NCBI GenBank assembly: GCA_030606215.1
Contig: JAUWGW010000014.1
Coordinates: 1-37,018 of the forward strand
Source of the DNA: a bacterium
GTDB taxonomy: Bacteria; NPL-UPA2; JAUVJM01
Length of the DNA stretch: 37,018 bases
Direction: 5' to 3'
A model generated the notes under the pieces. It was not told the DNA's origin. It saw only the letters and a program-made list of their open reading frames with translations, and ran no database searches. A program made the translations under genes and the position numbers. This document shows, one piece after another, positions 25,158 through 32,445 of this stretch (positions within the stretch are counted from its first letter, which is position 1; each line of letters opens with the position of its first letter).

Positions 25158-26621
25158 CTATAACCCCTCAAGCACTTCTCTTGCAACCTGAGAATCATCA
25201 AATGGAACCACCGTATCTTTCCAAGTCTGGTATGTCTCATGCCCTTTCCCTGCAATAATTACCACATCTCCCTTCCCGGCAAGATTTATAGCTTCCCTGA
25301 TAGCAGCTGCCCTATCAGGAATAACCCTGAAATTATCTTTTTGTAACTTCCGAAAACCTGACTCAATCTGTGAGATAATTTCTTCAGGGTCTTCACTCCT
25401 CGGATTATCTGTCGTGAGAAATGAAAAATCACTCCCCAGCGCTGAGATTTCACCCATAATGGGTCTTTTGGTTTTATCCCTGTCGCCGCCGCAGCCAAAA
25501 ACTGTTATTATCCGTCCTGGAACAATACACCTAACAGACTGTAAAAGTATTTCCATAGCCTGAGGAGTATGAGCGTAATCAACAATCACATTGAAATCTC
25601 CCTTCCAGATTACTTCAAACCTTCCTCTTATGCTCTCCACTTTTTCAAAAGCATTTTTCACATCCCCAAGTTTTACCCCAAGACCGATACCAAAACTAAC
25701 TGCCGCAAGAGCATTATAGACATTTCCTTTGCCGAGTAACTTCAGACGCATCTTGAGACTTTCCTCAGGTGTCTGGACAAGGAAACTCACTCCTTCCGGA
25801 CCTTGCGATATGTCACCTGCCATTACATCAGCTTTCTTCTCTATCCCGTATGTTATGGTATTTCCGGACGGAAGTTTCAGGATGACTGAACTGTGAGGGT
25901 CATCAATATTCACTATTGCTGTAGTCTCCTTCCCCTTCAATTTCTTAAAAAGTTTACCTTTTGCCTCTAAGTAATGCTCAAGAGTTCCGTGGTAGTCAAG
26001 ATGCTCCGCACTCAAATTTGTAAAAATTCCCGTCCTGAACTCAACATCGCGAACCCTTTCCTGTTCAAGCGCGTGAGATGAAACTTCCATGAGGACATGC
26101 CTGCACCCTGCAGTAAACATTTCCCTTAAGATTTGCTGTGTCTCAAGAGATTCAGGCGTGGTCTTGCCCGCAGGAAGAACTCTATCGCCCCAGCGGTAGT
26201 CAATTGTTCCAATCACACCGCAAACCCTGCCAATTTGCTTCAGAATTGCTTCACACAGGAAACTTGTGGATGTCTTTCCATTGGTGCCGGTAATCCCCGT
26301 AACATGCATTTCCTTAGATGGATGGTGATAAAAAATAGATGATGTATGAGAAAGCGCAGAACGACTATCCCCGACAACTATCTGAGGAATTTTCTTTTCG
26401 CTTTCTATTATTCTTTCACATATTATCGCAGCTGCCCCCCGCCTGACTGCTTCACCGGCAAATCTATGCCCATCCTCACGAACGCCGGTTATACATACAA
26501 AGAGAAAACCGGGGTTCACTTTTCTGGAATCATACGCGAGCCCCTCAATTGATGTATTCCGGAACTGAATTAATTCCCTGGTTTCAAGACCCTCAATCAA
26601 TTCTTTTAGCCGCTTCATCAT
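25158..26621 (-). CDS. murE: UDP-MurNAc-tripeptide synthetase MurE, meso-DAP type
   Basis: A 487-residue Mur ligase that adds the third peptide residue. It shows ITGTNGKTSTSFLCEAIL, TTPESLETQQIL, MEVSSHALEQERV, NLSAEHLDYHGT and VDYAHTPQAME. The residue-3 specificity motif is DNPRSEDP, the DNPR form that binds meso-diaminopimelate (Lys-adding enzymes have a different motif). So the peptidoglycan is predicted to be of the meso-DAP type. Start ATG 26621 overlaps the ftsI stop (ATGA); ATG 26618 immediately follows as an alternative. Confidence 0.97.
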   Translation of the reverse strand: MMKRLKELIEGLETRELIQFRNTSIEGLAYDSRKVNPGFLFVCITGVREDGHRFAGEAVRRGAAAIICERIIESEKKIPQIVVGDSRSALSHTSSIFYHHPSKEMHVTGITGTNGKTSTSFLCEAILKQIGRVCGVIGTIDYRWGDRVLPAGKTTPESLETQQILREMFTAGCRHVLMEVSSHALEQERVRDVEFRTGIFTNLSAEHLDYHGTLEHYLEAKGKLFKKLKGKETTAIVNIDDPHSSVILKLPSGNTITYGIEKKADVMAGDISQGPEGVSFLVQTPEESLKMRLKLLGKGNVYNALAAVSFGIGLGVKLGDVKNAFEKVESIRGRFEVIWKGDFNVIVDYAHTPQAMEILLQSVRCIVPGRIITVFGCGGDRDKTKRPIMGEISALGSDFSFLTTDNPRSEDPEEIISQIESGFRKLQKDNFRVIPDRAAAIREAINLAGKGDVVIIAGKGHETYQTWKDTVVPFDDSQVAREVLEGL

Positions 26622-28720
26622 TTATTTCTAAAGGTAATCGAACATTTAGTTCCAGGATGGATTTTTTTACCGGCATGCGGGCTTTGTCTAACTGCAACTC
26701 CAGACCCGGCGAACTTGATTTTTAACTGGTATGGGGCGAGCATTCTGAGAACCTCACGCATAGTCATCCCATAAACATCAGGCATATAAACTTCTGCCTT
26801 TCTTATATCTGTCCCTTCCTTAAGTGTTAAATAGCAATCATTTACAAACTCAGCTTCAGCCTTGTAATATGTGTTATCCTTGACTTTGAGCATTTCAGCG
26901 TAAGGGTAGGGGTTGCCCATGCCTCGTCGGCAGGCAGGTCCACTCCGGGAGACCACATGGGTCGCCGCACCTACTGTATTTAATTGCGCAGGCGTATTTG
27001 CAGCAAATCTTGTCTCAGTACCTTCAGGAGGTATCCCGAGATACTTCAGGGTTTGAACAGCAATTCTTCGGAAAACAGGACCGGCTACTCTGCCACCATA
27101 ACACTCACTCGGTTTCCCGCAAGGTTCATCAACCACTACTAAAATAGCTATCTCAGGTTTATATGCAGGGACGTATCCAACAAAGGAAGATACAAACTTT
27201 GTGTGGGAGTAAGTCCCCTTCTCAATCTTCTGCGCAGTGCCTGTTTTGCCAGCTACTTTATAACCCGGTATCCGCGCTCTTTTACCTGTTCCCTTCTCAA
27301 CCACACCAACGAGTATTTCAGTTAGAGTTCTGGCAGATTCTTCCGAGATGACACGTCTCCTCCGCCTTGGAGAAAAACTTTCCGAAACATTGCCGTTACC
27401 GTCAATGAGTGATTTGACAACCATCGGCTGCATTAGAACGCCGCCATTCGCAACAGCAGAAAATGCTGAGATGAGCTGTATTGAACTGACTCCAATCTCT
27501 TGTCCAAAGGAAAGCATACTGATGGAGAGTTTTGACCATCTTCCCGGATGTCTGAGCAACCCTGCAGTTTCTCCGGGCAACCCAGAACCGGTCTTCTCAC
27601 CAAAACCAAAACGACGGATGTATCTATAAAATCTCATCTCACCGAGTTCGGCAGATATTTTTGATGCACCAATATTGCTGGATTTGACAAGAACCTGACG
27701 GAATGTTAACAGACCATATGGATGGACATCATGAATTGTATGACCGGGCAAACGGAATGAACCATTCTCACAGAATATCTCATCCTCAGGTCGGAATAAT
27801 CCTTCCTCAAGAGCCGCTGCCGCTGGAATTATTTTGAAACACGAGCCGGGTTCAAAAATATCTGTTACGGCTCTATTCCGCCTCTCATCAAATGAAGAAA
27901 GACCAAAATTTGCAGGGTTGAAAGTCGGACGGTTTGCCAGAGCAAGTATTTCCCCTGTAGATGTCCTCATTACAATTGCGCTGACTCCTTTAACCCTTAT
28001 CCTGGAACCATCCTGAGCAGGCTCTGTGGAATATGCTCTGTCCAGTTCTCTTTCAACGAGATACTGTATTACCTCATCTATGGTGAGCATGAGCCCTTTT
28101 CCTTCATCAGGAGCTTTATCCGCATACCGTAGAGTTGCTAATTCTCTACCTCTTGCATCTGTCTTTGACCTGAGATAGCCTGGCATCCCTCGCAGGTAGC
28201 GGTCAAAAGTGAACTCTATACCCTCCAACCCGCAATTATCCATTCCTGAAAAACCTATGAGATGGCTCGCAAGCATTCCAGCAGGATAAGATCTCTTGCT
28301 CTCTTCAATTATTCCCACCCCTGAGATGCTCTTTACCATTTGCGCTTTTCTTTTTTCTGCTTTCCTCTTGAGCCAGACGAAAGGTCTATCACTCGTAAGT
28401 TTTTTCTTAACCTTCAGCAGATCTTCATTTAGCACTTCAGCGATTTTCAAGGATGCCTCATCAGGTTTCTCCACTTCAGATGGCCTAACACATATTGAAT
28501 CAGCGCTGACACTTATCGCCAGTTCTTTACCATTCCTGTCATAAATTGTGCCTCGCCATGGCAACAACTTAACGTGGAGTCTCCCCTGATTTTCTGCCTT
28601 CTCACACAGTATATCCCCCTGCAGAATCTGGACGATTACAAGTCTTATCAGGAGAGCAAAAAAGGTTCCCAGAAACAATGAGAAAATGATAAAGGCTCTC
28701 CTATTTATTCTCTTTTCCAC
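26618..28720 (-). CDS. ftsI: Division transpeptidase FtsI (PBP3) with a C-terminal PASTA domain
   Basis: A 700-residue class B penicillin-binding protein. One N-terminal transmembrane segment (about 9-33), then the dimerisation domain (RGTIYDRNGKELA), and the transpeptidase with SCFK (S293, K296), SSN (347-349) and KTGT (492-495). A single PASTA domain follows from about residue 643 to the end. Between transpeptidase and PASTA lies an unusually long linker; residues 583-605 are encoded by a 69-base palindromic repeat in frame. Start is GTG 28720 with AGAGGAT seven bases before it, overlapping ftsL by 20 bases. PASTA on FtsI is less common in diderms than in Gram-positive PBPs or in SpoVD-type proteins. 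Confidence 0.95.
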   Translation of the reverse strand: MEKRINRRAFIIFSLFLGTFFALLIRLVIVQILQGDILCEKAENQGRLHVKLLPWRGTIYDRNGKELAISVSADSICVRPSEVEKPDEASLKIAEVLNEDLLKVKKKLTSDRPFVWLKRKAEKRKAQMVKSISGVGIIEESKRSYPAGMLASHLIGFSGMDNCGLEGIEFTFDRYLRGMPGYLRSKTDARGRELATLRYADKAPDEGKGLMLTIDEVIQYLVERELDRAYSTEPAQDGSRIRVKGVSAIVMRTSTGEILALANRPTFNPANFGLSSFDERRNRAVTDIFEPGSCFKIIPAAAALEEGLFRPEDEIFCENGSFRLPGHTIHDVHPYGLLTFRQVLVKSSNIGASKISAELGEMRFYRYIRRFGFGEKTGSGLPGETAGLLRHPGRWSKLSISMLSFGQEIGVSSIQLISAFSAVANGGVLMQPMVVKSLIDGNGNVSESFSPRRRRRVISEESARTLTEILVGVVEKGTGKRARIPGYKVAGKTGTAQKIEKGTYSHTKFVSSFVGYVPAYKPEIAILVVVDEPCGKPSECYGGRVAGPVFRRIAVQTLKYLGIPPEGTETRFAANTPAQLNTVGAATHVVSRSGPACRRGMGNPYPYAEMLKVKDNTYYKAEAEFVNDCYLTLKEGTDIRKAEVYMPDVYGMTMREVLRMLAPYQLKIKFAGSGVAVRQSPHAGKKIHPGTKCSITFRNK
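26906..26974. repeat. 69-bp palindromic repeat inserted in frame in ftsI
   Basis: Ends are imperfect inverted repeats: GTAGGGGTTGCCCATG (26906-26921) faces CATGGGTCGCCGCACCTAC (26956-26974). The shape, with GTAGG ends and a CCCATG core, matches dispersed palindromes I know from intergenic DNA of other bacteria. Its length is exactly 23 codons and it keeps the ftsI frame open, encoding a Gly/Arg/Cys/Pro-rich stretch unlike the rest of the protein. Confidence 0.7.
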
Positions 28721-28982
28721 AATGATCCTCTGGATTCACAAGTTCAATAACCCTCAGCTCTTCCGCAAACTCCAATCTTGATAGATTTTCAATCCTCTCA
28801 ACAGATTTCAACTTGCTCAACCCCAGCCAGAGAGCCCTATGCTCTTTACTCAATTCTTCTTTGTTCTTCTCATGTTGGCTTACCTTATAACCAAGTCTCA
28901 ATACCTGGACCCTCTGCCAGACATGAGCATATACAATAAGCGCAAGACACAAAATAGTCAGAATACGCATAATAAGTTTCAT
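28701..28982 (-). CDS. ftsL: Cell division protein FtsL
   Basis: A 93-residue bitopic protein. A transmembrane segment spans residues 4-21 (IMRILTILCLALIVYAHV), followed by a coiled-coil stretch (QVLRLGYKVSQHEKNKEELSKEHRALWLGLSKL) and the FtsL/FtsB-like ending ERIENLSRLEFAEELRVIEL. Sequence conservation in this family is low; size, topology and position between rsmH and ftsI carry the assignment. Start ATG 28982 overlaps the rsmH stop (ATGA) with GGAGAGAATAG upstream. Confidence 0.88.
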   Translation of the reverse strand: MKLIMRILTILCLALIVYAHVWQRVQVLRLGYKVSQHEKNKEELSKEHRALWLGLSKLKSVERIENLSRLEFAEELRVIELVNPEDHCGKENK

Positions 28983-29899
28983 TCTATTCTCTCCGCTACA
29001 CGCATTTTTGCACTGCGGGAGCGCCGATTCAGAAGAACTTCTCCCCGTGATGGTACAAGCGGCTTCTTCGTCAGTATCAGGAGCTTCACCTTCGAAGCAC
29101 TTCCAGGTTTACATTTTGCATTTTCCCAGGGTGTACCTTTTGAAAGGCGCAGGAATTCTCTCTTCACAATCCTATCCTCAAGAGAATGATATGAGATAAC
29201 ACAGATTCTGCCGCCGATTGAGAGGAGGCAGCTTGCTTTCTCCAGTACAGCATGGAGTGCTTCCAGCTCCCCGTTGACTGCAATTCTCAAAGCCTGAAAG
29301 GTCTTCGTTGCCGGATGTATCCGTCCTCTTTTACGGAACACTCCACTGATAATATCTGCAAGTTCTTTTGTCGTCCGGATAGGTTTTTTCGCCCTCAATT
29401 CAACAATACGTCTTGCAATCCGACGGGTAGCTCTCTCCTCACCAAAATTTCTGAGAAGTTCTACTAATTTCTTTTCAGGAAGTTGATTCACAAACTCACC
29501 GGCGGTTCCCTCCTTAGTTCTATCCATACGCATATCCAGGGGACCATCTCTCATAAAACTGAATCCGCGGGATGGTTCATCAAGTTGATGAAGAGAAATG
29601 CCGAGGTCAAAGAGAATTCCGTCAACAAAGCCGATATTAAGTTTCTTAAATATCGCTTCTACATTGGTGAAATTATCACAGACAGGAACGAATCTATCAC
29701 CAAACTTCTTAAGAGACTCCCCTGCTATTCTGATAGCAGTCTCATCACAATCTATCCCTACAAGTCTTCCTTTCCCAATTCTCTCAAGAATAGCTTCTGC
29801 ATGCCCCCCAGTACCAACAGTGCAATCAACATAATTTTTGTTAGGTTTACAGTTCAGCATATCCACCACTTCATTTAAAAGAACCGGCTTATGCCTCAT
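28979..29899 (-). CDS. rsmH: 16S rRNA (cytosine-1402-N4)-methyltransferase RsmH
   Basis: A 306-residue SAM-dependent enzyme (MraW). It shows HKPVLLNEVVDML, the SAM site VDCTVGTGGHAEAIL, ILFDLGISLHQLDEPSRGFSF, DMRMDRT, the family insert FGEERATRRIARRIVE, TKTFQALRIAVNGELEAL and the C-terminal ISYHSLEDRIVKREF. It methylates C1402 in the ribosomal P site. Start ATG 29899 overlaps the mraZ stop (ATGA). Confidence 0.98.
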   Translation of the reverse strand: MRHKPVLLNEVVDMLNCKPNKNYVDCTVGTGGHAEAILERIGKGRLVGIDCDETAIRIAGESLKKFGDRFVPVCDNFTNVEAIFKKLNIGFVDGILFDLGISLHQLDEPSRGFSFMRDGPLDMRMDRTKEGTAGEFVNQLPEKKLVELLRNFGEERATRRIARRIVELRAKKPIRTTKELADIISGVFRKRGRIHPATKTFQALRIAVNGELEALHAVLEKASCLLSIGGRICVISYHSLEDRIVKREFLRLSKGTPWENAKCKPGSASKVKLLILTKKPLVPSRGEVLLNRRSRSAKMRVAERIE

Positions 29900-30342
29900 A
29901 TTCCAAAGTCCATCAACTTTTCTGCAGTTTCCTCAAATGTTCTCCCCTCTTTCTCCAGATACTTTGTCCACTTTTCCCTGGACCAGAGTTCCATGTGGTC
30001 TGAAACGCCTGTAATAACCACGTCTTTTTTGATTCCAGCATATTCTCTAAGATTCTGGGGCAGAAGGATTCTTCCCTGTTTATCCATACTGCATTCAATA
30101 GCACCTGAGAAAAGAAGGCGGGTGAAAGCTCTGGCATGACTTCCCGTCATGAATGGGAGTGTCTTTGTTTTTTCCTCCAGGTTCCTCCACTGCTCAATTG
30201 GAAAAAGGAAAACACATTGTTCAAGTCCTCTCGTAGCCATGAATTTTTCTGAGAAGCTTTCAATGAGAACCTGACGAAGTTTAGAAGGTATGATTATTCT
30301 GCCTTTGCGGTCCAGACTGTGGTCATATTGTCCGTAAAACAT
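29896..30342 (-). CDS. mraZ: Transcriptional regulator MraZ
   Basis: A 148-residue protein made of two SpoVT/AbrB-like swapped-hairpin domains: FYGQYDHSLDRKGRIIIPSK near the start and CSMDKQGRILLPQNLREYAG in the second half, each with the D-x-K/Q-GRI signature. MraZ binds repeats upstream of its own gene and controls the dcw operon. The frame is open to 30384, but ATG 30342 (MFYGQYDHS) has GGGAGGAG five bases before it and matches other MraZ starts. First gene of the cluster. Confidence 0.95.
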   Translation of the reverse strand: MFYGQYDHSLDRKGRIIIPSKLRQVLIESFSEKFMATRGLEQCVFLFPIEQWRNLEEKTKTLPFMTGSHARAFTRLLFSGAIECSMDKQGRILLPQNLREYAGIKKDVVITGVSDHMELWSREKWTKYLEKEGRTFEETAEKLMDFGI

Positions 30343-30385
30343 GCGCTCCTCCCTCTCCCTCCACTTTCCTCCACCACCATCCATA

Positions 30386-30415
30386 ATATTACCCCATCCC
30401 CTCCAACTTTGTCAA
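30386..30415 (-). promoter_or_regulatory. Main promoter of the dcw operon (Pmra)
   Basis: Minus strand: perfect TTGACA (30410-30415), 18-base spacer, TAATAT (30386-30391), giving a start near 30379 and a leader of about 37 bases. The spacer and leader are strikingly G-rich, with repeated GGAGG/GTGG units; MraZ operators in other bacteria are GTGG-containing repeats in this position, so some of these may be MraZ sites. The stretch 30368-30382 has four GG runs one to two bases apart on the transcript strand. Confidence 0.78.
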
Positions 30416-30430
30416 GCCTTTTTCGCCACT

Positions 30431-30460
30431 CTTCCTGAATCTTCTTGAATCGTTCTTGAC
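30431..30460. repeat. Three tandem 10-bp repeats between divergent promoters
   Basis: Plus strand units CTTCCTGAAT, CTTCTTGAAT and CGTTCTTGAC follow one another exactly 10 bases apart, one helical turn. They lie upstream of the mraZ -35 box, and the last unit overlaps the -35 box of the rightward promoter. This is the layout of an operator or activator site; no protein can be named. Confidence 0.5.
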
Positions 30461-30484
30461 ACACAGGGCAGTCCCCTCTACAAT
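30456..30484 (+). promoter_or_regulatory. Consensus rightward promoter without an intact gene
   Basis: TTGACA (30456-30461), 17-base spacer, TACAAT (30479-30484): five or six of six matches in each box at ideal spacing. It is divergent from Pmra. Downstream on the same strand is only the 27-codon kinase tail at 30548-30628 and then the antisense of the URO-D gene. Confidence 0.65.
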
Positions 30485-30547
30485 GGAAATGCAAAACAGG
30501 GCGGAGTAAGATTAAGACGGAGAACATTCAAAAATGGCTTTTTTGCT

Positions 30548-30628
30548 ACAAATTTAACCTCAGCTTATCAAGAGTCCTATGAAAAATGGGCTGGTGTTTT
30601 GAAAACGGAATTAAGCGAAAGGCAGTGA
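30548..30628 (+). pseudogene. Remnant of an FGGY sugar kinase: last 27 codons
   Basis: The frame from 30548 to the TGA at 30626-30628 encodes TNLTSAYQESYEKWAGVLKT plus six residues, nearly the same as the C-terminus of the kinase fragment at 36449-36844. DNA identity over the shared ~78 bases is about 90 percent by eye, and similarity stops abruptly at the codon for the first Thr. It is a tail left by deletion or recombination of a second kinase copy. It shows that the region just outside the dcw promoter was once part of a sugar-catabolism locus. Confidence 0.8.
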
Positions 30629-30715
30629 AAATACATTTGAGCAAAATTAGTTGTCTTCAAGAGGATACGGTGGTAGACTTATGGTGAAAGTGGCTCAAGT
30701 GATTCCAGGGAAATT

Positions 30716-31708
30716 CTACGGGGTGGGAAATATAAGTTTTCCATGCTCTATGAAGGCTCTGGACATTGCATCTATCTTCTCCTGAGAGTGTCCGACAGCT
30801 TCAGGTGAAGGATACCATTTGGCAATAAATCCACCATTAAACTTGCCGAGCGATTTGACAAGATTCTCTGCGTAGTTGCGGACATCTTCTACTGTTCCTC
30901 TAACCATCACATTTTGAATATCAACAGGACACCAGAAACATAATCTTCCACCGAATAATTTTGACAACCTATCAACTCCCATGTTCTCCTGTTGATCCAT
31001 TTGTATGACATTTAGTTCTGCGTCAATAAAATCATCCAGAAGGTCAATGATGTATCCACAACTGTGAAGAAATGCAAGAATTCCATGCTCATGGGCAAAG
31101 TGATAGACTTTTTTGTATCTGGGTTTGAAGAATTCCCGGAATACTTCAGGGGCAACCATTGGTCTGTCCTGAAGCCCCCAATCATCAGCAGAGAAAATCC
31201 CATCCACACCAAGTCGTGCAAAATTCTTAATGCTGTCTATTGCAATATCAGATAGTCTATCTAAAAGTTCACACAACTCCCCTGGATTAATATATGAATC
31301 AGTCCAGGCTTCTTGATGTCCTCTCAGGTATTCAAGACGATGGATAAAGCTCAGAGGAATACCTGCGAGAACAAATTTCTCATCCTTATTTGATGAGATA
31401 TCCTTTCCGGCACTTTCATACCTTTTGGGATTTTTGTACTCCGGGAAATGGTAGTTTTTGAGATTTGCATAATCTGACAGAGGATGAAATCGCACCTGTC
31501 CCATAGTCTTATCTCCTGGCAGTTTCTCCCATATGCAGTCCCACTCATCCTCCCATTTCGTTTCGGAGTTGAGAGTTGGATGCCAGCCAGGATCAGGGTC
31601 AGCTCCAACGTAAAGGAAATCAGAACCGTATTGTTCCGGAAGGTCAATTGGGATTCTATCAGGTTCTTGAAATAGAACAGCTTTTCTGACTCTTTCACGG
31701 GATGTCAT
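30716..31708 (-). CDS. Uroporphyrinogen decarboxylase (URO-D) family protein
   Basis: A 330-residue TIM-barrel protein of the URO-D superfamily. It shows MTSRERVRKAVLFQEPDRIPID at the N-terminus, DGIFSADDWGLQDRPMVAPE, FFKPRYKKVYHFAHEHGI, and the HSCG metal-type motif (LHSCGYIIDLLDD), which is found in the methyltransferase-like branch (MtaA/MtbA relatives) rather than in haem HemE. No haem genes are near. Members of this branch are abundant beside sugar or aromatic catabolic genes in uncultured bacteria, with unknown substrate. GGAG lies 11 bases before ATG 31708. It is intact and full length, unlike its sugar-related neighbours. Confidence 0.85.
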   Translation of the reverse strand: MTSRERVRKAVLFQEPDRIPIDLPEQYGSDFLYVGADPDPGWHPTLNSETKWEDEWDCIWEKLPGDKTMGQVRFHPLSDYANLKNYHFPEYKNPKRYESAGKDISSNKDEKFVLAGIPLSFIHRLEYLRGHQEAWTDSYINPGELCELLDRLSDIAIDSIKNFARLGVDGIFSADDWGLQDRPMVAPEVFREFFKPRYKKVYHFAHEHGILAFLHSCGYIIDLLDDFIDAELNVIQMDQQENMGVDRLSKLFGGRLCFWCPVDIQNVMVRGTVEDVRNYAENLVKSLGKFNGGFIAKWYPSPEAVGHSQEKIDAMSRAFIEHGKLIFPTP

Positions 31709-31733
31709 AAGGACACACTCCTACTCCAAATAT

Positions 31734-31850
31734 TTACCGAACTTCATCTAAAATTTTCCTGTGAAGTTCAACCAGTGCTCCCAGAGAGAGGTTTTCTATC
31801 TCAATATTATTCACAGTTATTATTGTACTAAAAGTTCTTGGGGAAAACAT
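31734..31850 (-). CDS. Small hypothetical ORF or C-terminal remnant
   Basis: A 38-codon frame from ATG 31850 to TAA 31734, ending 25 bases before the URO-D start. The translation ends in ENLSLGALVELHRKILDEVR, which looks like a regular amphipathic C-terminal helix, so it may be the tail of a lost gene. No ribosome site is visible before the ATG. I do not recognise it. Confidence 0.25.
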   Translation of the reverse strand: MFSPRTFSTIITVNNIEIENLSLGALVELHRKILDEVR

Positions 31851-31895
31851 TAAAAAAACAGAGCGAGTAAAATTCGTTTAACTGGAACTCACCCG

Positions 31896-31917
31896 CCAAA
31901 ACCGCTTGCGGTTTTGG
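31896..31917. terminator. Perfect palindrome downstream of brnA
   Basis: CCAAAACCGC and GCGGTTTTGG pair around TT (in practice a GCTTGC loop). It lies about 30 bases after the brnA stop on the minus strand. No T-run follows, so it is a weak or factor-dependent terminator, or a repeat. Confidence 0.4.
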
Positions 31918-31945
31918 TCAGGTGCAGTGACCGGTTCTGCGATCC

Positions 31946-32158
31946 TTAGGATACCCACTTCAGGGTGAGTTTCTTGCCTGAGTGGGCGCACTCCTTGAGA
32001 TACAGATTGATAAGATTCTGGTAAGGAATCCCTGTCTCACTTGCCAATTCTCTGAAGTAATTTACCACGTCCACACCCAGACGAAGCGTAACCTGTTTCT
32101 TCAGATGCTTGGCATAGGGATTCCGGACCGATTGCGAAAAGTCATAGTGCTTTTTCAT
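31946..32158 (-). CDS. brnA: BrnA-like antitoxin
   Basis: A 70-residue ribbon-helix-helix protein: strand KKQVTLRLGVDVVNYFRELA followed by helix ETGIPYQNLINLYLKECA. This fits BrnA/CopG-type antitoxins that bind the toxin BrnT and repress the shared promoter. Start ATG 32158 overlaps the brnT stop (ATGA), in the toxin-first order usual for BrnTA. Confidence 0.85.
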   Translation of the reverse strand: MKKHYDFSQSVRNPYAKHLKKQVTLRLGVDVVNYFRELASETGIPYQNLINLYLKECAHSGKKLTLKWVS

Positions 32159-32445
32159 AGGAATCTCCCATACTGCTTACGTTCTTCCCTGTCCACCTTA
32201 CGGGCAGAGATAATTCTGATTTCTCTTTCGTCCTGTCGATACGTGTGACAGACGACCAGAATCCGGAGTTTCGCACTGAAGCCAAGAAGAACAAATCTAT
32301 CTTCCTCATGCGAATGATCGGGGTCGTGCATCAATCGGGCATTCTCATCAGAAAAGGCGGTGGCTGCTTCTTCAAACGAAATACCGTGTTTTCGAAAGTT
32401 GTCTCTCGCTTTCTGGTCGTCCCATGAAAATGTTATTTCATCCAT
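32155..32445 (-). CDS. brnT: BrnT-like RNase toxin
   Basis: A 96-residue RelE-fold toxin with the BrnT signature: FSWDDQKARDNFRKHGISFEEA, then FSDENARLMHDPDHSHEEDR, FVLLGFSAKLRILVVCHTYR and REIRIISARKVDREERKQY. In the characterised system it is a ribosome-independent RNase neutralised by BrnA. Start ATG 32445 lies 6 bases after a perfect -10 box with no ribosome site, which implies a leaderless mRNA. A second partial copy with the same upstream DNA is at 36894-37018. Confidence 0.9.
   Translation of the reverse strand: MDEITFSWDDQKARDNFRKHGISFEEAATAFSDENARLMHDPDHSHEEDRFVLLGFSAKLRILVVCHTYRQDEREIRIISARKVDREERKQYGRFL

Noticed and set aside
30294-30527. 77-codon minus-strand frame with a CPVCQERFKKIQEEWRKRL segment over the mraZ promoter
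   Set aside because: It looks protein-like, but it covers two near-consensus divergent promoters and runs into the mraZ start in another frame; no start signal supports it.
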